NCBI GenBank assembly: GCA_030220185.1
Contig: JASPKZ010004957.1
Span: 124,001-188,000, forward strand
Length of the DNA: 64,000 bases
Direction: 5' to 3'
Source: Diploptera punctata
Lineage: Eukaryota > Arthropoda > Insecta > Blattodea > Blaberidae
In this document: positions 36,059-48,000 of the stretch, piece by piece
Position numbering within the stretch: the first letter of the stretch is position 1
How the letters are laid out: each line of letters begins with the position of its first letter
Position numbers and translations under genes: made by a program
Notes under the pieces: model-generated
Database searches by the model: none
The model's input: only the letters and a program-made list of their open reading frames with translations
Told to the model about the DNA's origin: nothing

Positions 36059-39000
36059 CGGATCTTATAATTCAACTATAAGGCATGTTGCATAATCCAA
36101 CAAGTTCTGTAACTGCACATATTCAAAATATTTACTAGGATAACAACGTTCTTTACGTTTAAGGATACGAATATATGACAATTATATGACGGATATGCTT
36201 TTATTTTCTTTGTGATCTTATAAGCTTATGTTGTATTTGGCTAAATTAGTTTCAATAACACTGATCAACGTGATTTTTTTCTCATGAGTAGCAATAGTTG
36301 TACTTAATGCAGTTTTGTATCGTGTTTTCAAATATGCATTCGGAATTTCTCTATCGCCCACAGTTTTTTTATTTATTTAAGTTTCAATTAATGGATTTAA
36401 ATAATTATTTTTACACGCTTTATATTAGCTTGGCCCTATCTATGTAACGGAATCTTTTAACGCGATTTTCACCCACTTAAAATCATTGGATCGACTTGAA
36501 ACTCTGTATACTTGTAAAGGACCAATGAAAATACAATAATTCCATCATTTGTTTCTAAAATCCTGGCCAGAATCATCAGAAAATAAAAAAAAAGTGTTTG
36601 TGTAATTATGTAACGGAATCTTTCAACACGATTTTCACCCACTTAAAATCATTGGATCGACTTGAAACTTTGTATACTTGTAAAGGACCAAAGACAATAC
36701 AATAATTTCATAATTTTTTCTAAAATCCTGGCCAGAATCAGCAGAAAGTCAAAATAATAAAAACCGGTATAATAGGTTACGAACTTATCAACTTCTTACT
36801 CAATCGTTGTAAGAGCTCAGTAGGTAGAGCGGTGAACTGTAGTGGTATATCATTTCAGTAATCCCTAGGTCGCTGGTTCAAATCCGGCCCGGAGGATTTT
36901 TTTTTAGTAGAGTATTACTTTTAGCTCTACTAAAAAAAATGGGGTCAGGATTTTTAAACTGACCCAAACCCTCTGGCGGCACTATGGCCCTGGGGTCGAC
37001 TCAGCCTCTAACGGAAATGAGTACCAGACGCTTGTTCTGGGGTAAAGGCGGCCGTCACGCAGGGCTGACAACCCGGCTGACATAAAAGTGCCGATTGTCT
37101 AGAAAAAGTGGGAGCCTTAACCTCCTACTACCCCAAGGGCCTCCGGGTCTGTTGTGGGATCACTTTACTTTTACTTTATTACTTTTAGCTCATACTACAA
37201 TAGTATCGAATTTAAAGATATTTACATTTTTATCCTAAACTAAAAAATAAATAATAGTTTAAAAAACTAAAACAACACGCTTTATTAGAAAACCAAACTA
37301 AAAAATAAATAATAGTTTTAAAAAAACTAAAACAACACGCTTTATTAGAAAACCGAACTAAAAAATGAAAAATAATTTTAATTTCCAACACGCTTCGGAT
37401 AAAATTAACATGGTCAACAAAAAAATAATCTCCAACATATTTAGAATAAAACTAGAGTTATCTACAAAAAAAAAAATAATTTTACCATCAAAAGCGTGGG
37501 GTGCTTTTTATGGTTTTTACATTTTCTTCTTAGAGACTTTACTTTTACCAATATCTGTTTATTATCAAATATATTAATTGATATAGAGCACCCCACGCTT
37601 TTGATGGTAATTTTTTTGTAGATAACTCTAGTTTTATTCTAAATGTAATGGAGATTATTTTTTTGTTCGCCACATTAATTTTATCCCAAACGTGTTGGAA
37701 ATTAAAATAATTTTTCATTTTCTAGTTCGGTTTTCTAATAAAGCGTGTTGTTTTAGTTTTTTAAAACTATTATTTACTTTAATAAATGTTATTTCTTCCA
37801 TTTGTCCATTGTAAAATAAAACCAAATGAGCTAACTTAAATGGTTTCAGCTATGGAAAACAGATATCAAGGCAAATTTAATCCTAATATGCTGGCCGATT
37901 GTTGTTGGACCATCAAGATGGATGCTCCACAGGCGAAATATAGCAGAAAATCGTAATTTCTTACTTTCTAGGTTAGTCCGAATGTTCGAATATTGTGTAG
38001 TTACGAATGTAGAAAATATTAAAGTGTTTGAAATTATAAATTCCTGTCTCTCGGAAACCTTGCGTGATGGAGAAAAACCGATATCATATTTGAATTCAGG
38101 AGAAAAAATACTATCAGAATTACACATTTTTGTTTCTGAGACAAAAAAAAAAGTCTCTTTTTGTTGCTCAGTGTAATTAACGAAACAGCTTCATTGTTTT
38201 CATTGCAAGGTTTTATTTGGAGTTGTGGTTTCGATTATTTCCAAACTCGGAAGTATTTTTTCTGTTCTTGTTGAAATTGCTAAGACAGCAATGCCTTTCC
38301 CTCTCCTTGCTCATTTATATGAACTTTGGTTGTAAAAGCTAGTTCTTTGGACGAGTTTTTACCTTGAATTTCTTCAATCTTTCGCATTTTACTTCTGTTG
38401 CTGCTATCTTCAAAACTGGCACTAGGGCGTCCTCTTTGCTTTTGAGAACGCGTAGGAGTAGATAAACTAGGAAACTAAAAACACTTGATCCTTTTCACTT
38501 TTGTTAAATATTTTGCTGCGGAATCGCGACACCTCTACAGGAATCTTCTTCACACAATATTCAGAAATACTGACAATGTTTATAGACTTTAACACAAATT
38601 GAACCAAATGTTTGATTTGTTTGTTTCGATCTTCAGCTGATTTTTCATTAACTTCGTACAGTAGCCTTTACATTTGTAGAATTCCATAAGAGACCACCAC
38701 AAATTGCACAATTGGAAATATGTGTGAAAGTTCAGATATTAGCAGGCTTAAAGAACTGCCTTATTTCACAGTCTTTGCACTACTGATTGTAACGACAGGA
38801 GAATTCCCGTCCTGATTACAAGCTCACACATGCTTATGGGCTGCAGGGTCACGCGTTATCTGCACAATATGAGTTCATTAATGTGCTATGTAACTCTAAA
38901 TTAGCAACCTTTAGCAAAACTTTTCACTAGTTCCAGTTTAGCAACACTTTGAAGTATACTTGGCTTTAGAAATCATAATTGGAAATGACGGCGAAAGCGT

Positions 39001-42000
39001 TAAAACTCAAGATAACTTTCGTTTTTTCAAGTCCGAAATAAATGTTATTAATATTATTATAGTACAGATATGGGCTCTTTTTATGAAATTACAAGTATAT
39101 TTAGCACAATTATAGTGACTGGCATTAAAATAATTATCACAAAGATTGTTAAATAGTGTGTCCAAAAGTGGCATAAAATTCCATTTTTATAATACATGAC
39201 TTCGCGGCCTGAAAATTAGGTCTAATAATTAATATAGAGATTTTTTTTTGCGGATTGATGCCCCATCTGCTTGTGTAGAGGAGTGTTCACGTTTTTGCTC
39301 TCTAATGAAAAGTACAATTTTCGATTTTTGCCGTTTTTTTTTAGATTCTGGATCACTGTGCAATGTAGTCCTCTTAACATTATGGACATAACAGATTTGT
39401 TGCTTGATATAACTTTTACGTGGTACAATAGGCTTATCAGCCGTCTAGTAATCTCACATACACGTGTATTAATCTTAGAGTTGGACAATCATTCAGCCAT
39501 TATATGGATGACATATCAGCATGTTGGATATCTCAGATATTATAGCTTGTTTTCTCAAACTACAACAGCTTTGTATTATAACTACCAAAATTCCTCATGA
39601 TGATGGGTGGACACTAGTTCCACATTGGCCGAAATTTTACGAGAAAAATTCATCCCCCAAGGAAATTTGAACCAATAGCTCTGACCAAAGTATGATGCAT
39701 TAAATCACATGGCTATGGCATAGGACTTGCACAGTGAATTATGGTTAAGAAAACTGAAACTAAATTTGAGGGATTGAAATATGCTGACAACATGACTTCC
39801 TTCTTACAGGAGACAATTCAGTTGTCCATACATATCTGGAGTCAAGACATACTCATAGATTTATTAATTACAAATAATTTAAGGCCTGAATTAAAATTTC
39901 AAGTTTTCAGTTATTGTGCAATAACTGTTTTGTCTCAAAGTAAAAATAAGGAAAATAATAGAGTTTTAAGTCCCTCCATGGTATCTTTACCTTGTCGTGG
40001 TGGAGTGGCTTGCTTGCTTAAATGATCCTGAGAGCTATGCCGGCGGTAGCATTGCTGCCGATAGGGTTACCCATGCCGGACTGGTCGAAGGTGATAAGAT
40101 AGACGAAAAAAGTACCTTGGTCGAAAGAGTGACGATCTTTCACCGTAAAAATACAACCGTCAAGAAATGCGGACATGGGTTCAACTGGGGTAAAATTTTC
40201 CGGAGGTCAAATAGTCCCCCATTCGGTTCTCCGGGCGGGGACTACTTCAGGGAACCCATGCCAAAGGCTCAAGTATTTGAGAATAAAGTACTTAGGAAAA
40301 TTTTTGGATCAAAGAGAGATGAACAGACAGGTGAATGGAGAAGACTTCATAACAATGAACTACATGGTCTTTATACGAAGCCAGATATAATAACAGTTAA
40401 GTCTCGTAGACTGCGTTGGGCAGGACATGTTGCACGTATGGGAAATGAAAGACTTGCATGGAAGCTTCTTGTAGGATAGCCAGAGGGAAAACGCCCAGTT
40501 GGTAGACCAAGAATGAGGTGGGAGAATAACATTAACTATGATTTGAGGGAAATAGATTATACAGGGAATGATTGGAAAGCATTAGCTCAGGATAGGGATG
40601 TATGGATAGCGTATGTCCGCGCGGCCATGAACTTACGGGTTCGATAGTGCCAGTGAGTAAGTAAGTAAGTATAGAGTTTTAAATAGGCTATTTTAGAAAA
40701 TTTATAGTAATTTATGTATTTTTCATAAAATTAGGATAATAAATAAATAAATAAATAAATATATATATAAAGAGACTATAAAATGTTTAATAATAATAAT
40801 AATAATCTTCACATGATTCAGATAATAACAATTAATGAATTTAGTAACTAACTAACCCACTGGCTCTATCAAATTCATAGGTTCATGGCCGCGCTGACAT
40901 AAGCTCTCCATACATCCATAACCTCAGCTAATGTTTTCCAATCATCCCATGCATAATTTACTTCCCTCAAATTATGGTTAATGTTATTCTCCCATCTCAT
41001 TGGTCTACCAACCGGGCGTTTTCCTTCTGGTTTTCCTACAAGAAGCTTCCATGCAGCTTATTTAACTTTCACAGGGAAAAAACACTATGAGGTTTAATTT
41101 AAGAATTAGATTAATGTTTTTATTACCTCTCCTCATATCCTTTTTCTTCTAGGCTGCAGTTTCGGAGCTTATCTCCATCATCAGTAGCCTCTTGTTGACC
41201 GGTTTTGACAAGAAGAAAACCGCCAAGAAACGACATAACAACGGTCGACGGGAGGCTATTGATGTTGGAGATAAGCTCCGAAACTGCGGTCTAGAAGAAA
41301 AAGGATATGAGGTGAGGTAATAAAAAACATTAATTTAATTCTTCCATGCAGCTCTTTCATTCCCCATTTGTGCCATTTGTCCTGCCCATTGCAGTCTATT
41401 AGATTTATTCTTATTATATCTGGCTTCCTATAAAGACCATGTAGCTCACTGTTATGAAGTTTTCTACATTCACCTGTCTGTTCATTTCTCTTTGGTCTAA
41501 AATTTTTCCTAAGAACTTTATTACAAATACTCATATCTCTTTTCCTCCCTTACAGTAAGAGTCCATGTTTCACATACCTATAATATAACTGGGAGAATAA
41601 CAGTTTTATGTATTTTCAGTTTAATATTTTTTTGAAAGGAGTTGGGATGATAAGAGTCCCAGTAATGCATAATAGCATGCATTTCCAGAATTGAGCCCAT
41701 GTTTAATTCCTTTGTGCATATCATTCCTATTTGTAATTATTGTTCCTAGGTATTTCAATTCAGCCACTTCCTCAAAATTTCTCTCTTTTGTCATTAGCTG
41801 TCCATTTCCATTATACAATGTATTTCTATGTGTGAACATATATTTAGTTTTATTGATGTCTACTTCCTGTCCCAATTTCTTAGTGTTACACAATAGTGTG
41901 TGTGTTGGCCCTTTGTATCTGCTTGCTATCGCCCATTAATACTATATTATCATAAGTAATGCCACGAGTGATTTCCAAATTATCAATAAATTCACGAGTC

Positions 42001-45000
42001 ATGAAGTGATGAGTGAATTTATGTAGAGAGTTTGGAAATCAAGAGTGGCATTTGTTAGGACTATTTAACGAAAAAATTAAGCTGTATACTCACAAATCAT
42101 TATTTAACTATAGTTATTTTAAAATATCTATCTATTTAATGTAAATGGCGATGTTTGAAAACAAATGAGAAACGATAGGTATGCTTCATTTGCTTCTTTT
42201 GTTTATCACTGCAACCAGATCATAATATTATTAATTGCCAAAGGATTGCACTGTTGTAAGAATGCACCCTAGTGGAGAAATTTATAACCAACGTTATAGG
42301 TATTAATTAATTTGATGTCCTAATTATATTTTTCTGCAACGTCATTTCCTGGAAAATAATTTGTTTAAGAAAATGCAAACAGTGGTTTCTTTTTTTTTTG
42401 AGTGGTATATTCAATTGTTACAAATGTTTTTATATTATCTATCGCATGCGCTTTCTGCTGACATTCATGCACTATATATGCAATCTGGTAGCCGTATTTC
42501 GTGGAGGGTCAGTCACTGCAAAATAATGCTATGACCTATTCAGAATGTTAAAAAGGAGGTGCTTTCTTTATTATGATAAACTTTAGTTGGTGAAACACGA
42601 CTGTGATTGGTTGTAAATAAAAAATCATTGAAATGTGATTGGTCATTGACTCCCATTTGATACATGAGTTAAATAGTCAGCATAAACTAACAGCTTATTA
42701 ATACCATTGAGTTGGTAGGCCTTCTTCATCCTCTAAAGAATTTATGGCATGATCTAATATAAAATTGAATAGTAGAGAAGATAATGCATCTCCTTGCTTT
42801 AACCCATTTTGAATTTCAAAAGTACCCGGAAACTGTTTGCCTATACGTACCCTACACTTTCTGCCATTTAGACACATTCGAATAAATCTAACTAACTTTT
42901 TAGGAATTCCGAACTCCGTCAGTATACTATGTAACTTTTCCCTTTTAATTGAATTGTGTGCCTTTTTTGAATTCTACTTATAAAAAGTCTACTTCTAGTT
43001 GATGTAAAGTGCCATTATATTCCCATTTTTTTTTCTAAATTCTGTCATATATTAATAATAATCTGATCTGTTGTAGATCTGTTTCTCCTAAATCCATATT
43101 TGATGATCTCCTAGAATGCCATCAATATAGGAAGATAATAATCATTATAATAGTAATTTAAATTGATTAATAATTAATTAAAATAGCACAAGCAATTAGA
43201 TGCTCATCTCTCAGAACTGGGGTTTCGAGTTTGAGTCTCAGTTATGCCATGTGGATTTCATGATAGATGAAACTTGGATGGTTTTTCTTGGGGTTTCTCC
43301 CATTTTCCTCTGTCGCAAATTTCATTCCACCATTTCTCCATACTCATCTCATCCATTTTGTTTCAGTTCATTCATCCGCCTCTGTGACGGTGCGTCAGGT
43401 GTGATCGGCTGGCACCCTTGTCATTCACAGACCTCTATAAATATAGGGTCTTCATTTCATCCTTCGATCTGACTCAGTTGGACACAAGTTGAGCTAATAT
43501 TAATAATTAAAATAATAGTAGAATGGAGGCATTCACGGGTGGTAGTCAGAGTATTAGAAGATTGCAGAACTGGTGTTTCTCCCAGATGTTTCTCCCTCAA
43601 TTACAGAGGGCATCTTCAGTGGTAAGATCTTCTAGGTGTTGTTCCCTAATTGAAAGTTTTAGAAGAACTTGCCACTGAAGATGCCCTCCATATTCGAGGG
43701 AGAAACACCAGTTATAGACCATGATTTTAAAGTCCATAATCTTCTAATACTTCTTCTTCTTTGTCACGGTTTAGGCTTATTTACTAGCCTGTTCCAGCTC
43801 CAAATTGCTGCTGTTTCCATCTTTTCTTTGGTCTTCCCAAACTACTTCTTCCTCGTGGTGAATAGTTGCTTTTGATATTCTATTCTCAGTCATCCTTGCT
43901 AAGTGTTCTTTCCAGCTTGTTCTGTATTTCAATATTGTTGTGTTTAATTCCTCTACTTTTAGTTGTTGTCTTATTTCTGTGTTATGTTTTTTGTCTGTTC
44001 CTTGATATCCTGCTATTGGTCTGAGGAATTTAATTTCAGCAGCTTGTATTCGGGCAGATTGTTGTGTTGTCACTTCCATGTTTCGGATCCATAAGTAATA
44101 ATAAGAACTGCCATTGTCATTTCATTATACAGTCTTTCCTGGCTTTTTAATGTTCCTGTTATATAATTAAACTTATTTAGTTTGTTATTTATATCTGTTT
44201 CCACTGTGTATGATATTTCATAACCTAGAAGTTATGTCTTACCACTTGTTCTATTGGTTTTTTTCTAATATTATCTTTGTCCGAACTGGATGAGTGCCCT
44301 TGAAAGCCATTGTTTTTTATTTTTCTGATGATATTTCCAAGTTATATTTTTTTTATGTTTCATTTAGTTTATATAGCATTCTTTGTAATTCATCTTCTGA
44401 TTTTGCTATTAAAATCTGGTCATCTGCAAAGGCTACTGTTTTTATTACTATATTTCCTAAGTTAATTCCCCCAGTCGTCATTTGTTTCTATGATCTTATC
44501 ATGTCATCAAAATAAATATTAAAAAGAGTGGTTGATAGTGGACAACCTTGTCTAACTTCTCCTGTTATATGTATTGGTTCCCTTTGACTTATTTTTATTT
44601 TTGTTTTCTCATACATTTTCTTAATATTGCTATTAGGTGTAGTGGGATTCCTTTTTCACTTAATATGTTCCATAATTTTGGTCTAGACACTTTATCAAAG
44701 GCCTTCTTACAATCTATAAAGAGGATGTGCGTCTCTAGTCTTGTAATGCTATAATTAAAATTATATTTGGTTTCAGTACATAAATGGCAAATTGGTAGTA
44801 CATCATGAAGGAGGACACATTCCATTTCAAGCAGAAGTTACTTCTGTTCTTAAATTTGGAGAGAAAAATCTCATCTCTGTAGCTGTAAACAACACACTAA
44901 CTGACATAACAGTGCCACAAGGAGAAGTCACATCTTTGCAAACGTAAGTTAAAAACAATATAAACTAAATTATATTTGAAGAGAAAAATTTTGCCTAGAC

Positions 45001-48000
45001 CAAGACTCGAACCCGGACCTTTGGCTTTCCGAGCCAAATGCTTCTACCAACTGAGCTACTGAGGTTAGTTGCCACCTAGATGCAAATTTTTCTCTTATAT
45101 ATGTTGTAATTCCCTCGTGCCAAAAATTGTTCTCTTCAAATATAATTTATCCTTCAGTGAGAAGTGTTAAATTAATAATAAAAACATCAATACAAACTAA
45201 ACTAAATTCCATGTGTTGGCCTACAGCATGCTGCTAGTCTCACATGCACATGTGTTAACCTTCTGCATGCCTCTGGTAATATCTCTTCTTTCAGAGATTT
45301 AAATTGCACCCACCGATGTGATCGGCTTTGCAAGTAGTTTAAGTATATCGTACGGCAGGTAATGGACAGGAGCACCAGAGCCGATCTAATCGGCCCATGA
45401 CACCTAAAGGGTTAATCATAGAGATGAACAATCATCCAGCCAATATAGGGGTGACATGTGGTCAGTATGTCAGGTCTCCCAGCCGCTATAGCTGGTTATA
45501 AAATGTATATAAATATAAAATACATTAAAGTTTTATATGATTTTCATATTTATTAAAATACAAATTTGTTACAGTTGTTTCAGTACTTTGTACCTTCTTC
45601 AGACAAATACCAAGATAAAAAAAATCATGGTATTCATTGTATTCATGGTATTCATCTGAAGAAGGTACAACTGTAACAAATTTTTATTTTAACAAATATG
45701 AAAATCATATAAAACTTTAACAGTTTTATTTTTATTAATGAACATAAAAATGGATTTAGGTAGAATTTTTTATCACTCACTTCGTATTGTTCTTCTTATT
45801 TGACTATAAACTAGTTTCGGAACATAGTTTCTGTTTCATCCTCAGTATCGTCACAACCGTTGTTCTGTCATCTTGAAGAGCCGTCCTTCGCTCCTTCCAT
45901 TGGCAGACTCAATCTGCAAATGGAGGAGCGAAGGATAGCTCTTTAAGATGACGGAACAACGACCGTGACGTTACTGAGAATGGAACAGAAACTATGTTCC
46001 AAAACTAGTTTATAGTGAAATAAGAACAACAATATGAGGTGAGTGATAAAAATTTCTACCTAAATGAATATACCTCATAGTGCAAATTCCTAAAATAAGT
46101 AATAAAAATGGATTTTCATCAAGTAAACACCAAAACAATTGATTATATAAAATACATTGTAAAATTGTATTTATAAAAGAAAGCTATTTTTTACATACCA
46201 TGTTTTGTTATCATAAAAACACAGAACAATGTGTCGAGAAAAGAGAGAATCACTACATTATTCTCACTGTTGTGGGGTCACATTTATATTATAGAGACTA
46301 TTAACATCAATGCTGTGTTTTTCCAACTCGCTCAGTTATTTACTTTAACTTTCAAAGAAATTTTTTTTAAAAAATGAACTTCAATTAGTAAATGGTGAAA
46401 TTAAATGTTTCTTACCTCTCCTCATATAAATTTTCTAAGTAGATCGCAATTTGTCTCATCGTCAGCACTTTCTTGGCGACGGATGTTATGTCGATCGGAA
46501 GAAACTCTTCTTCTTCCCTCTGTTGGTGGAGAGTTTCTTCCAATCGACATAACATCCGTCACCAAGAAAGTGCTGATAATGAGACCGTTGTGGTCTCGAA
46601 ATCGTGATCTACTTAGGAAATTTATATGAGGAGAGGTAAGAAACATTTAATTTCACCATAAATTAAACCTCATAGTGATTAATTCCTATAAAAGTTAAAT
46701 TCAATTAGTGAAACTGAAAATTTTTTTTTTAATTTCTTGATTTAATTATAGGTCAAATGACAAATTTGACTTTGTGATATGTGGAGTAGATTCTTTGCTA
46801 TTTTAAGTAAAACAAAAATATATAAATATTAATAAGTTTGGTATTTTATATTATTGCAGAGATAATGGAAGTATAAAAATTCAGAAGTATACATTTGATT
46901 TCTTCAACTATGCTGGAATTCACAGACCCGTGTTACTCTACACAACTCCCACTACCTATATCGATGACATATATGTCCAAACTGATATCCATGAAGACAA
47001 TGGTGAGTGGAAAGTACAACAAATTTGTTTATAATTTTAAATTTTATAAATATACAATTCCTGGAGAAATTTCTGCATGATTACTCTATAGTTTTAAACA
47101 ATGATAACATAGTTTTATTGCATAAGGATTTAAAGTATATATGTACGTGTAATGCAAACCCACTCTACTAGTCTTATTCAGGGTTGACATTTAGTAGTTT
47201 AAATGCTAGAATTTCTAAAGATTTCTGTAAGGAAAACGAAGACCATGGCTTTTAGAGGAAGAGATCCAGTGAATCCAAAATTATTTTAGAAACATATAGA
47301 ACAGGTGTCTAGTTTCAAATATTTGGGCTGTGATGTTGGCTACAATGTGGAAAGAGATATTGACTCCAAAATAAATAAATTTCAGACGGTGTGTTTAACA
47401 GTACAGAGAACATTCAAAAATAAAATTAGAAAAGAAACAAAGATAAAAATGTATAATGTTATGGCAGTTCCCACAATATTGTATGGATGTGAAACTTGGG
47501 CACCAATGAAAAAACAGAAGGATAGAATACAGACGGCGGAGATGAGGTTCCTAAGACAAGTTAAAGGATGTACAAGACTTGATAGAATAAGAAATGAGGA
47601 TATAAGAGAAGAATTGAAAGTGCAGCCTTTATTGGATAAGGTCACGAATTACAGACAGAAATGGATTGATCATATGGATGGAATGAGCAAGGAGAGATAT
47701 CCATTGTTAGCAAGAAATTATCAAGCACGAGGAAGACGTGATGTTGGAAGACATAGAAGACGTTGGGCTGATGATGCATTATGAAGTCGGAACGGGCAAT
47801 TGCCTAATCCCTGGAGTGATGATGATGATGATGAAATGCTAGAATTGTGGGCTGTATAATGTATGTACCACTTTAAAAGATTTTATATGTTATGTGTTGT
47901 ATGGCAATGTTTGAATTGTGTGGGCAGGGCAAGAGTGGTGGTCTCGCTTAGTCGGAGTGGATTTACTGTTGCTCAATCATGAATGAAAAGGTAAATGCAA

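Larger units (their letters stand above)
40850..43125 (-). mobile_element. LINE family A, longest copy, with two nested insertions
   Basis: 3' tail at 40850-41058, middle at 41341-41952, RT part at 42672 to about 43125. It includes [37 protein letters not shown] and [20 protein letters not shown] in broken frames. A foldback sits at 41059-41340. A palindromic element sits in the codons of the RT catalytic YADD at 41953-42671. Confidence 0.85.

Noticed and set aside
37922..38176. Possible host exon near 37850 preceded by a tggtttcag acceptor
   Set aside because: The translated sequence matches the end of a repeated insect protein, not beta-glucuronidase, and it does not fit the phase of exons 2 and 3.
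43571..43720. Active hammerheads in the 43.5-kb foldback
   Set aside because: The core and stem II are present but I could not pair a stem I, so this is listed as degenerate only.
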